DNA from: Prostheceraeus crozeri
Taxonomy: Eukaryota > Platyhelminthes > Polycladida > Euryleptidae
Direction: 5' to 3'
Assembly: GCA_907163375.1 (NCBI GenBank)
Contig: CAJQUW010006407.1
Span: 248,001 to 312,000 of the forward strand
DNA: 64,000 nucleotides
Shown here: positions 34,069 through 45,297 of the stretch, piece by piece
Position numbering within the stretch: the stretch's first letter is position 1
Layout of the letters: each line of letters begins with the position of its first letter
Made by a program: the position numbers and the translations under genes
Notes under the pieces: generated by a model
Told to the model about the DNA's origin: nothing
What the model saw: the letters and a program-made list of their open reading frames with translations, nothing else
Databases searched by the model: none

Positions 34069-34857
34069 GGTTACACCACGAGCGCGAAGCGCGAGTTTAA
34101 TCGAGATTCTCCGGCAGCCAGAGCGAGTTTCTGCAGAGAACGAGGCCGAAAGTGAGACTTTCACAGAATGATTTACATACTATGCCTACTACGAATCTGA
34201 GCGTCTGCCGAGTCGTAGTGAGTTCCTCATCTTGTCGGACAGGATCAAAGAAAAACACATGTAAATGTAATGGGACGCAGATTGCAGTGTTTGGTTAAAA
34301 TGAAATTTTCTATGTTTTCAATGCTTTCGCTTACCAACTGGAAAGTATTAAGTCTTTCGTCGTAATTTTTTGACATGGAATGTCTTCAGGTCATTTCCTA
34401 TGATGTGCATGTGCTATTATCATGCCTCTGATCGATAATGTATATGAGAATGTGTTTGAATGTGGATAAAGTTTCTCAAAATGTTGGTGTTTGCCGCCAT
34501 TAAAAGCCTCGGCAAATCTAAATGTGTCTAGCTTCATAGACAAGGATGCATGAACATGAAAGGAAATGACCTGAAGATATTCTATGCCAAAAATTATGAC
34601 ACTGGGCTCAGTACTTTTTGTTTAATCAGAGAAAACATAGAAAATTTCATTTTAACCAAAAACTGCAATCTGCGTCCCATTGGATTTACATGTGTTTTTC
34701 TTTGATCGTGTCTGACAAGAAGAGGAACTCACTAGAACTCGGCAGACGTGCCGATTCGTAGTAGGAATAGGGTGTACATCATTCTGTGAAAGTCTCACTT
34801 TTGGCCTCGTTCTCTGCGGAAACTCGTTCTGGCTGCCGGACTAAGAGCGGTGTAACC
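34069..34857. mobile_element. Inverted-repeat bracket enclosing an FB-1 hairpin
   Basis: GGTTACACC at 34069-34077 and its complement GGTGTAACC at 34849-34857 bracket the FB-1 copy. Next to the left repeat is the small palindrome CGAGCGCGAAGCGCGAG. This suggests that FB-1 inserted into a small TIR element, although the inverted repeat is only 9 bp and could be chance. Confidence 0.4.
34107..34843. mobile_element. Long hairpin MITE, family FB-1, copy 2
   Basis: The left end CCGGCAGCCAGAGCGAGTTT has lost the outermost TAGT seen in other copies, while the right end is intact (GGCTGCCGGACTA). The arms pair through CATTCTGTGAAAGT, CTCGGCAGACG and GGTCATTTCCTATGAT blocks. It is more diverged than copy 3 in places and has no coding potential. 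Confidence 0.88.
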
Positions 34858-35459
34858 GAATTGTCGCCACAGTTTCTACCAAACTGACATCATTTCCTCG
34901 ATGTATGAGTTGTATCAATCACAGATATCGGTCCGCGTGAAAAGTGATTTCTGAAACTGTTTCTGAACTATCGACAGACAGAATTTCATTGTCCAATTAG
35001 CTTTTCGATTTGTGATAGATTCACAACGCTCAATTTCTACCCAAGATTGCTTCATTTAGATAAATTCTTATACACTTTTAGGCAAATTTATGCATTCTTC
35101 GTAGAATTACCCGAATGTTGTCTATTTCTTGTGTTTTCTTTATGTAGATAACTTTATGATCAACTTTCAGTTGCTATTGCTATTATATGATGGAGAGAAT
35201 GGACTTCCATGACATAAAATGATCAACTAGAGCACGCCTTTAAATGTTTTCTCTTTAGACAACGCAAACCAAGAACTTTTCTGTTTGGATTTTAGCAGCT
35301 CAGACGAGTCTTCTAAACTTCGAAATGTTCATCTGTTAAGTATCAGAGAACAAAGTTAAAAGACCTCAATGTTTGAATCTCATTTACGCAAATAAATCGC
35401 ACTTGTCATACTTGCTAGTCTAGCAACTGTGAAGTGTGAGAGAAAAATTAAGAAACCAA
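34858..35459. other. Presumed NCX intron
   Basis: No recognised gene or repeat. Confidence 0.4.
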
Positions 35460-36155
35460 AAAAAGACCAAAAGAAAAAAATGTCAAAAAAATTCTGTACA
35501 TATTTGTAAATATTCAATTCATTATTGTAAAGTCATTATCCTTCTGCTTCAACCCTTCTAAGCAGACATACAGAGCACACAAACATACATCTCTTCATCA
35601 ACACTCTTCAACATCTTATTCCTGGACACACCCAACAAAATCACATCTTTCCTCTTGTCCTACCCATTCCTTCCACCGTTGTTCGACATTTTTGTATTTT
35701 TCATTTTTTTGTTTCAAACGCATTCAGTTTTTTGTATAGAGTACAATCAATTGTAAATATCCGTCTCTGTTATGAGCCCAGGCTCCCATGGGACTCAGTG
35801 GCTGTGCGGTTCCACCCGGTTAAGGGGCCAAATAAACATATTTCCTCACAGCTGCGGGTACCAGTGAATTACAACACGCTGGGCTGTAACTTCTTCCATT
35901 GTTGCTGTGCGCCAATCCTATTTTCCATCAGAGGACAGACTAGACCATCAGTTCAGAGTGTCGAACTCCAACGAAAGAGAGCCTTAGGCTTGACCATGCA
36001 GTTAGTTAGACATTTGTGCGGCATATTCGACACTGACCTACCGTCGGGTAGCAAATTTCAAGAGACAGTTCAATGAGAAGGATCTCCAGAACATTTATTT
36101 TTTCAAGAGACGACAGATTAATGAGAATGATCTCCAGAACATTTATTTTTGGTCA
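35460..36155 (+). repeat. Retroelement-like 3' tail and short direct repeat (tentative)
   Basis: A pyrimidine- and A-rich, G-poor stretch (35460-35720) is followed by a GC-richer block (35760-35900) with AATAAA at 35831-35836. This recalls a LINE 3' untranslated region, but no LINE protein motif supports it. Near the end, two copies of an element containing GATCTCCAGAACATTTATTT (around 36080 and 36130) form a 48-bp tandem repeat. The 114-codon frame at 35732-36076 matches nothing that I recognise. Confidence 0.3.
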
Positions 36156-36689
36156 TTGCCAGTTGAGGATTGAACGTTTTCGGTATCAAAATTAGAAGAG
36201 GACAAATGCAAATTAGACAATCCTCAGAGAATAATTCATTGTGGAACAACATGATTAAGTGACATTCTGCATTTGTCCATTTTGCATGCAACTGTGTGAG
36301 ATATGTGATAATCAAATCATCTATGCTTGATTGTACGATAACAACGCAGCAAAATAAGTTTGCCTGTCTGTGAATTTTCATAAAATATCTAATGAGAATA
36401 TCTGAGTCGTAGCTATTGAAAAAATGCAGGCATTTCATATATCCAAGTTCGAATATGAAGGAAAATTTGAAGTTCTCAATTCTCTAACCAAATGCACCAC
36501 TTTAATTGTACAAAGTCTTAATTATACAGACGTTCAACAATTTGACGTTGAATAATTTGTCATTTGCTTTGTTTAAATAGGTAATCCTTACTCGCCAGTG
36601 CCACAATTTTACGCACTTTGTGTTCTGTATTGCGAAGGCTGCTCAGTTACAGAGGAGACGTGCTAGGGAAAGAACTTGTGCTCGGAATT

Positions 36690-36818
36690 GTTGCACACTC
36701 AAAGACTTGGGGCGGTGTGATGCCTTTAGTCCGGATTCCCTTCATGCTGACTTCCAATGACACTCCCGGGACTCGACCCCCAGGCCAAAAGATCACTTGG
36801 CCACGGAGTCCACTCGGT
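36690..36818 (-). mobile_element. SINE family A partial copy
   Basis: On the minus strand it contains ACTCCGTGGCCAAGTGATCT, then GGTCGAGTCCCGGGAGTGTC, GGAAGTCAGCATGAAGGGAA and TCCGGACTAAAG, in the family order. The tail beyond this is not clearly conserved. Confidence 0.65.
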
Positions 36819-38323
36819 TTGATGTCATTTCGTATTAATGAGGCCGCTGCTGGATGGACATTTTGCGCCGATCCTCATCGAAGTCAAGTCACTGTGTCTT
36901 CCTCGTGGGTTCTTTACATAGCAATCCGAGTTTCAGCTTCTTGTGAAGTTAGTTGGACTAGTATGAAGCCCGCTGTGCGTGTTGGTTGCATAGACATGAC
37001 AATGAAGTAGGGTACACGTTCGTGCCACCGAGGCCTTCTTCTATGGACGCGTTCATTAATGCCAAGCATAGGCCTACATGTAACCTATACATCAACTCCT
37101 TCACTGAAACTGCGAAACATTCGTGCAGCCAAATGCGTCACGATCAGCGGCTCCATGACGTAATCTTTGTGACTAGATAGATTTCTTAATGGGCTTGGTC
37201 TCTTTTGCCAGCTAAATAATAACAATATATAAATATGCATCATGAGTCGTTGTTGAATTAATGAATTAATGTGTACGTCTGAGATGTAGCTGACTAGGAC
37301 CGTGTTGATAAATGCATGTTGCATTGGCAGTTAAAGAGGGCCAATTCAATAACAAACCTAGCTTGAAGACATGGAAGTCCCGAAAAATGATAATCCGAGC
37401 GGTTCCTTTTAGAACAAACGACTTTCGCACCGTTCTCCGTTGAACGTTTTCCAATCACCTTATGGTTTATAAGTTTGCACCTGTTTAGCGGACAGCTCAT
37501 TCTAACTTTTCAATTTAGCTACAAGCTTGTTTAATAGCTACATGTGCAATAAAAGCTAAAACCGAAAAATTGAAACAACGTTTTGCTTGATGGGTCACCG
37601 ACTGGTGTCCTTTGCCCGGAGGCAAAGTGTGACCCAAATGATCCGGCTCCATCGCTGGTGCATGCTTTACCAGAAGCAATTAGAAAAATAACTAGAAGAA
37701 AAATGATTCAATTTACGTTTAACAGAAGTTCTGATTCGTACCATTTTCGATTCATTTCCTCTAACTTGCGCTGAGATCGGTACATTTTCAGTGCACTGAA
37801 AGTTTTAATGAATTGCTCAATTATCGCAATTATCAGATCAACTGATTTCGAACCGATCAGCTGACGCCCACCTTGCTCTTTGCTTCATAGATGATCTCGA
37901 GAAATAATGTGCTCCGTTGTTGTAAAGCAGCCTACTGTGTAGAACTTTACATGAGTAATGTTGCACAATGACGCATTCCTGAATATATGAAGATCAACTC
38001 TACAGCTGTGCGTCAGCTAATGTCCAGCTGTTGCGAAATATTTTTGTAAATAACATGTGCTCTGATATGAATCACACAGAGTGTAAGAGGAGAAATGTTT
38101 ATCGCACTGCATGATCGCTAAAGTCTCCATTGGAAACTAGCACAGCCAAACATCAATACATAAGGCGCTTGTTCGGAGGTCCAAAAAACCGACTGTGTTG
38201 TATCTGATTCCGCCTTATACGGATTTGATCAGTGAAATGAAGACAAATAAATAAAACTGCCTACACCAATGATATTGCTTTTTTATTTATTTTCATTTGT
38301 TAAACTCAATTTTGAGACTGAAA
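36819..38323. other. Presumed NCX intron
   Basis: No supported gene. A small inverted pair (TTTTCAATTTAGCT near 37507 and AGCTAAAACCGAAAAATTG near 37553) could be a very short MITE. Frames of 60-80 codons on both strands near 37000-37500 resemble nothing known. Confidence 0.35.
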
Positions 38324-38970
38324 TCAAATGTGAAAATCAGAATTCTGAAGACACTCACTCACTCCGGTCTGAGTGTTGGACGTCGGCAAACGTCGGTCCG
38401 GTGTGATGGCGGTTCTCCACCCGTTCCAATCTTGAACGTCAGTACGCACAAGGTTTAACGCCTTGAAGACGGCTCGCATGTTGTCGCAGCACCTCTTCTC
38501 CGGTCGTCCCCTTGGCTTGCGTCCTTCTACCTCCTGAGTCATTGCCTTCTTTGGCCAGGAGTGCTCTTACATTCTTTGCACATGACCATACCAGCGGAGT
38601 CTTCCCCATCGAATGACTTCTTCCAGTGGATGGATGCCAAGCCGTCTCCTGAGATCCTCAGTAGGAACCCGATCAGCTAACCGTTTTGAACAGATTCACC
38701 TGATTATCGCATTGTCGCTGCGGCTCAAACGATTGAGGTCGTCCGTAGTGATTGGCCACGTCCCGCTGGCATAAATCACCACACTTCGCACACACACACA
38801 TGTTGAAAACATGGCCTCGACTTCGGAAGGAGATGCTGTTGTTCGTAAGAATGGGAAGGAGCTCTCGAAAATTCTTCCAGCACACACAATTCTCGTCGTC
38901 TCAGCCTCACTGCAGCCGGAAACTTCGATAAAGAAATTTATCAAGTTCATTACTTTGATGACACTTCATT
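38324..38970 (-). mobile_element. LINE 3' fragment, RT thumb to C-terminus
   Basis: On the minus strand the blocks run in order: VRSVVIYASGTWPITTDDLN, RLSRSDNAIIR, ICSKRLADRVPTEDLRRRLG, LEEVIRWGRLRWYGHVQRM, then GRKPRGRPEKRCCDNMR and DWNGWR. This is the standard C-terminal third of a common family of invertebrate endonuclease-RT LINEs. A TGA replaces the expected tryptophan codon right after AIIR, and a further stop follows VQRM, so the copy is dead. The RT palm with its YxDD motif is absent. Confidence 0.85.
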
Positions 38971-39091
38971 TCTTCATGTCACTGCCACTGGTGCATGGGT
39001 TGTATGACTCATCTCTCATCATCCATCGGTCGATCAAGGATGATTGTGTTTAATGAAAAGTAAGTTTGATGCTACTCAAATGCTCTATCCT

Positions 39092-39607
39092 CACATAATT
39101 AGACAGTTCGTCTCTTCTTCTGTTTGCTAGAAAGGAAACATTGGAACATGTAATGCCTTTGAAATGGCACAAACTGTCAACATAATACCATAGCAATGGA
39201 ACAATAAGCAGCCAGTTCAACATCAAGCACGCCATATTGTGCAAAGTTTCAGTGACCGTTATCAACCGGATCACACAGCAAAGAGACACAGTAGATGTAA
39301 AGTTCTACAGAGAAGTTTGTGAACGTTTTTCGTAATACTGCTAACTTTTTTAATAATGATCGGAGGGCCGAACATTATCAAGAAAACTTTTGCGCAATGA
39401 TCTGAATTCTATGAATCTGAAGGAACCGTGGCGATCGGAGCATTTTGGAGGAATTCACAACAATCCACAAGCGATGCACGACTCATTTTCCCTATCTCTT
39501 CAAGGTATTAAATTTTTTTGCCCACTTAGTAAGTTCCTGCATGTGCCATCGTTTTGAATCAGTTTGCACTTCTAGCCAAGTGATAAGCTTAAACAATCTA
39601 ATTCTGG
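39092..39607 (-). mobile_element. hAT-type MITE, copy 3
   Basis: A minus-orientation copy of the CACAGAATT family, with ends CACATAATTAG on the left and CTAATTCTGG on the right. It is very similar to copy 5 at 44771-45289 along its whole length. The 65 bases beyond its right end are also shared with the flank of copy 5, so the two loci are related by duplication, not by independent insertion. Confidence 0.85.
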
Positions 39608-39672
39608 ATTAAAATCAATGCTTACGTGCGTGCGTGCTATGGAATAAATGAAATTCCCATCATTCCCATCCA
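39608..39672 (-). repeat. Segment duplicated (inverted) at 44704-44770
   Basis: The reverse complement reads GATGGGAATTTCATTTATTC, then CATAGCACGCACG..AAGCATTGATTTTAAT, matching 44719-44770 almost exactly next to MITE copy 5. It lies outside the MITE ends, which argues for a small segmental duplication. Confidence 0.75.
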
Positions 39673-39963
39673 AACGTTTTCTCATGTGCCTGCTAACTTT
39701 TTTAATAATGGTCGGAAGGACCAGTATTATCGAGAAAACTTTTGCGCAAAGATCTGAAATATTCGAATCTGATGGAACCGTGGCGATCGCATCATTTTGA
39801 AGGAATTCACAGTTATCCGCAAGCGGCGCACGACTATTTTTCGTATCTCTATGAAGCATTGAAAGTTTCTTGTTGCACACTTATTAAGTTCCTGCATGTG
39901 CCATCGTTTTGAATCAGTTTGCACTTCTATCAAAGTGATGCTCTTAAACAATAGAATTCTGTG
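39673..39963 (-). mobile_element. hAT-type MITE, copy 4, truncated
   Basis: It matches the first half of the family in minus orientation, from the TGCCTGCTAACTTTTTTAA block to an intact terminus AATTCTGTG. The other half is missing where it meets the duplicated segment at 39608-39672. Confidence 0.82.
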
Positions 39964-42900
39964 GCTATTCGATGTCTGTCGGATTGTGTACTTCACTGCA
40001 GTTGACATCACCAGGAATTGTTAGATGCAGACCGGGGTTTGATTACGGCGGCTTGATCACAATATGTGTCCAAGTTTAGAAAGCGGGTATTTCATTGTTA
40101 ATTGAAAGCAGACCTAATTTTTTAGGAAAGTTCATTTGAATTGCATTGGATTTTGAATTTTCTTGAAAACCCAGACGTTTGAGGAAGTTTAGCCTTGAAA
40201 ACCGTGAATTTTGAACATGAAAACATTGAAAAACTATGAATTTTGACGACTTTCGACCTTGAATAAACTTGAATTTCACGTTGATGGCGCAGACACCTTT
40301 GTTCAAGGTTTTCGCCATCGTTTTCTTCTAATGTCTCCGTTTGTTTATTAGATATGTACATGATATAATCGAAATGAGAGACAGTAGACGAAATTATTCT
40401 TATCACGTTGAATGGTTGAAGAAGTATCTTGTGTCTTAGCAGTCTCGATGCGGGAAAGCATTTTCTTCAAAGAACTTTGCAGTGGAAATCATAGAGTTAT
40501 AGTTGACAATAAGAATATTAATGTCACGAGTACGTTACGGAGACATATTCACGCATTCTAAATTCGGTCAGGCGTCTAATTTCGACTATGGCTATTAACT
40601 TACGTCAGTTTGTCAGAATATTAACGGAAAGGCTTAGACAATAATTTCTTCAATACAATGATAACGTCGTGTTCCTAATCTTACGATAACTTAGCTCTCA
40701 TCCGATCGAATTGGCTTTGAACTCTCCGAATTGCGAATGTTCATGTGCAGAAGCAATCTTCCAAACATCCTTTCTTGTGTTGATACTTGAGATCAGTTGG
40801 TAATCAGACTAGAAGGAGAAAATATCCATCGCTGATCGTTTCGATCCTGCGAATCCTTCTCTCTCCTCACTGCCTCTTTACGGTCGTCGATGACTCGGAA
40901 TTCTGCGTTGGCGTCATCGGAAGGTAGCTTTGGAGTCAGCCTTTTATTTCCTAGGGAATTGGATTGAATATTCGTCTTTTTCATCCGCTTGTGAGCGCTG
41001 AGAATTAAGTTCTAAGTTTTAATCGTGTTCACAATAATCGATGAAATATTGCTCAGATGTGTCGGAGTCTAGAAATGGCCATTCGTGCGTGAAATCATCA
41101 ACACTTGATTTTTTCATGCTTTATTTTGGGCTAGCATGAGAATCGACGAGTAAAATGAGATATTCTAAAGTCAGACTGAGCGGTTCCACGCAGCTGAAGT
41201 TTCTTTGGGTAGCCTGGTAGAGATCGATGAAAAATGGTTGGATTTTCTTGTGTTCCATATTCCACACCACACCATAAACATTCGAGATCAGCGATCGAGG
41301 GAGCGCCTAGCGTTTTCTATCATTTCATCTGGTGTGAGTTAATGTCATTCCGCTATCGGAAGCTTTGCATGTTGATTTCGTCATTCATATAAAAATTGGC
41401 TGATAAGTAAAAGGTTCTCCAGTAGAGATGGTTGATGCCCTATTCACAGACCTCCATCGGTAAGCTATTGTAAGTTTTTGATCTTATGTGGGTGCCACTT
41501 ATAATGTGAACTGTTCTGTATTGACTAACCCTTCTCTAGACAATCATATGTTATTTCTTAAGAAAGCAGCTTCCCCATTTTCGCAGATGTGTCATTGTCA
41601 GTCGATATCCGTGACCGAACACTTCGCTTATCTTCCACACTCCCAGTAGCCCTCTGACTTTGCCAATCGCAACAAGATCATCAGTGACCTGTGTTCAACC
41701 TCAGTGTCCTCCGTTGAATTCTGCTGCAATTTCCTTAGTTTTCCGTATTTTCGTGTTTTCTTCTTTTGTGTTGCCTCATCTACACATCAACCTACTTCAT
41801 TGATGATGTATTTGACATGTGGCAATGAATGTGCATTTGAAGTCACCGTGATATTTTGCTGCATGGTGACTGACTCGAGCATTTCAAGTAATTGTCTACG
41901 CCTGACTTTGTCGGTGTCTAAATTTCGCTAGTTGATATGCAATTGCGCAAAGACTGGTAGCGTGAATTCACAATCCTGGTAGAAAATTTGAATAGGTCAG
42001 TAAGTGAACTTTTAGTTAGGCAAGACTGCACTTTAATTGCTACAAATGCTGCTGGAATGACGATGGAAAAATTATCGCAAACTACTGCTCATATTAAATT
42101 TCATTGTTGAATCAAGGTATCCGTGCCTGAATAGCAAGAAGAAATTCCAGCCAATTGCGCGATTATCTGTTACGAGAATGATATTACACCACAACTTGTA
42201 GTAACTGTTGCGAGTTCTATTCAGTAAATGATAATAGCATCAAATTCATCCACAGCATCAGCGGAAACAATTGTGAGGTGTCGATATGACAAATTAGCAT
42301 TGATTTTGAACAATTTCGTTGATTCCTCTTGCTGAGAAAGATAATCATCATCCCAGCGGTAATGAATCTTTCAAAAAGTAAATAATTCTGGTAAGATGAT
42401 CTAACATTGTGCAATGCCTCCTTCCTTGAAAAAGTGTTAATTCATCGATTTTAGATGGCAGCATGTTTTCTGCAGTCACGCAATGTTTCGCATGGAAATA
42501 ATTCGAGTCACGGGATTGAAAAACACGAATTACTTGACAATGGAATCTCACATTATATCAAAATGAAATGCAAGACGCTTTTGTAATAAGATTGAAATTC
42601 TCTGTCACCAGCTCATTTATCATGTAATTACAAACTTCTAAAAGATGCTTACAGCTTAGTGTGAGTATTTGTCAATTGATCAGTTGATGCTAAAAGGCAA
42701 TTTTTCTGATACGGTTGTCAAATTGCGTCATAGGAGTCCATGCAGTAGTCGCATTGGATTCACTGGCTCTGAAATTTTGTTATTTTGAGTATTTCTAGCA
42801 ATGTTGTTTGAAGCACGTTTAAATTGCCGGTTTTTGTTCATGTGTCTTTCTTCATCAGCGTGCTAAAAGATTCATTTTCTTAGATTTCATTTAATTTTTG

Positions 42901-43070
42901 CCGTAGGTAGGAATTTGTGTTCAAAAATCTGTTTAAAAAATATTTGTTGATAAAGTGAACTCGTTCTAAAGTGTCGATAAATAAGATTTCCATGATACGA
43001 GTGTCGCTCGAAGAGAACTCATCATCGGTAATTGAATTTTGCATTATTGGCAGAGGCTTTTCCATCATCA
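39964..43070. other. Presumed NCX intron
   Basis: About 3.1 kb with no recognised exon or repeat. Short frames at 40076-40406, 41704-41931 and 42217-42551 resemble nothing known. Confidence 0.4.
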
Positions 43071-43074
43071 GCTT

Positions 43075-43248
43075 TACAGTCACCACTCCTCCAGAGAAGG
43101 CTTGGCCGATGCTGACACTGTCATACCGTAGAACGAGCGTTGTAACACCTTCTGCCGACTCATAAGCCTGTCGACACTTTCGGGGCTCGACTGCAAGACC
43201 AAAAATCGCTAGAATATGCACTAGACTACCGTGTCACGGATACTTGTT
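43075..43248 (-). mobile_element. SINE family A copy, diverged
   Basis: On the minus strand it has CCGTGACACGGTAGTCTAGT, TTGGTCTTGCAGTCGAGCCC, CGAAAGTGTCGACAGG, GGCAGAAGG and GTCAGCATCGGCCAAGCC in the family order. Several substitutions mark it as old. Confidence 0.65.
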
Positions 43249-44703
43249 CATTTCCCTCGTCGTTTGTTCATTTGAATTAAATAATTAGAGTTCTTAAGAA
43301 ATACCTTTAAAAAATTGATGGCATTTAGGGCTTAGAAGAACTGCATGTATATACAAAGTTGTGGACCGCTTATCAGTAGAGACCTGAATCTACCTAAATA
43401 GACCTTCAGCTCGTCAATAAGGACAGTAGCAGTCGTTTTTATGCTGTTATCAGGTTCTCTGCAGTCTTACTTTGTAAATATACTTAAGAAATCAAAGCTT
43501 GAATACATTTTCGATCTTCTCTTGGGTACTATGTAACATATAACATGACGCATGCATAAAGTGACCGCAACATAATTGAATGCTTTTAAAGTGGTCATGA
43601 CAATTATCTAAGAGGTTGAGAAACCGTGGTAAGAGGCGATGGTTGTTCATTTTATGATTAATTTAGTTAGGAAACCAAGTACAGAAGATGCTAAGTATTT
43701 TATTACTCTTTATTGATTTCGGCCTCTCTTAGGCTATCATCCTGATCTCTCTCTCTCTCTCTCTCTCGCACGTCCTCATGTCGTGTGAAATGTAACCATT
43801 TATCATATTCCGCAATAATTATCTCCTCATACTGTAGGTTGTCTATGAACAAATAAACTTTCTACATGTCACGGGACTTTCATGGCTCCAACCGACTTCA
43901 CGTAATTATGATAAGACGTCTATTCATGATTTTACACTTGATTTTATTGTTTAGTAACGGAAAGTATTTGTTGATCCAATCGAGTTGATAAAACATTAAT
44001 TCAACAATATCTTATCGGTTCTATTGATCGCTTCTACAAAATTACTTCTCCGACATTTTCACCGCTTCCAAGCCGGCTGCTTTTAAGGATCGGAACATCT
44101 GTTTTCTAACTGAAAAACTTTACTTTGATATTTTCACACTTAACAAGCGCACTGCTCGCCTGTGTCGGTTACTTTGATTGATATTTACTATACCATAAAA
44201 AAGGTTATTGTCGCTATACCATGGATTGAATTCGAAGCAAATTCACTTCCTGTGCTTGCACCTTCTTTGCAAGACATACACCCGAATGTTTCCTATTAGA
44301 ATATTGTCAAAAAGCAATTTTTGGGGAAGAAGCTTCCCGTTTTACTTCAAAAAGAAAAAATATCGTTCCTAAAAAGGGATTATGATAACTTTTTTCACTC
44401 CGTTTTTATGAATGAAAATAATGAAGATATGAACTTATTGAAATAGTTGAAAATAACAATGTCAATAATCGATTAAACAAGGCGTTGTTTCTGTGTAAAT
44501 GTATCTTTGTTGACTCATCTGCCAAATTCCTCTCTTCATTTTAAAACATGACCTTTATTGAGATACCAATGAAATTTTTTTACATCATGACGCAACAAAA
44601 GAGATGAGACGAAGTGATTTAAGCTAGAAAGGCAACGCAGAACAATATAGGAAGTGTCTAAATTTAAACCACAAGGCCAGATATGTATAAATACTTTATT
44701 TAA
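43249..44703. other. Presumed NCX intron
   Basis: No supported gene. It contains a TC microsatellite at 43746-43767. Confidence 0.4.
43746..43767 (+). repeat. TC microsatellite
   Basis: A perfect run of about eleven TC units. Confidence 0.95.
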
Positions 44704-44770
44704 TGTTATGCAAGAAGAATGATGGGAATTTCATTTATTCCATAGCACGCACGTAAGCATTGATTTTAAT
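44704..44770 (+). repeat. Segment duplicated (inverted) at 39608-39672
   Basis: It contains GATGGGAATTTCATTTATTC and GCACGCACGTAAGCATTGA and lies directly upstream of MITE copy 5. The same unit plus MITE occurs in reverse about 5 kb away. Confidence 0.75.
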
Positions 44771-45289
44771 CACATAATTAGATTGTTTAATCGTATCACT
44801 TTGCTAGAAGTGCAAACTGATTCAAAACGATGGCACATGCAGGAACTTACTAAATGGGCAAAAAATTTAATACCTTGAAGAGATAGAGAAAATGAGTCGT
44901 GCATCGCTTGTGGATTGTTGTGAATTCCTCCAAAATGCTCCGATCGCCACGATTCCTTCAGATTCATAGAATTCAGATCATTGCGCAAAAAGTTTTCTTG
45001 ATAATGTTCGGTCCTCCGATCATTATTAAAAAAGTTAGCAGGCGCACGAAAAAGCGTTCACAAACTTCTCTGTAGAGCTTGATGTCGTCTGTGTCTCTTT
45101 GCTGTGTGATCCGGTGATAACGGTCACTGAAACTTAGCACAATTTGGCGTGTTTGATGTTGAACTGGCTGCTTATCGTTCGATTGCTATGGTATTATGTC
45201 GACAGATTTGCCATTTCATTAACGCTACTTGTTCCAATGTTTCCTTTCTAGTCAAGCAGAAGAGCAGACGACCGGTCTAATTCTCTGGA
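44771..45289 (+). mobile_element. hAT-type MITE, copy 5
   Basis: The ends are CACATAATTAG and CTAATTCTCTGG. The 8-mers ATTTTAAT (44763-44770) and ATTATAAT (45290-45297) flank it and differ at one position, which fits an aged hAT target duplication. The body is close to copy 3 throughout and has no coding potential. Confidence 0.88.
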
Positions 45290-45297
45290 TTATAATA

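Noticed and set aside
35732-36076. 114-codon plus-strand frame as a gene
   Set aside because: No known motif. It overlaps a repeat-like tail and a short tandem duplication, so it is listed only as a tentative repeat.
36618-37010. 130-codon plus-strand frame
   Set aside because: Its central part is an antisense SINE family A copy, and the rest is not recognised.
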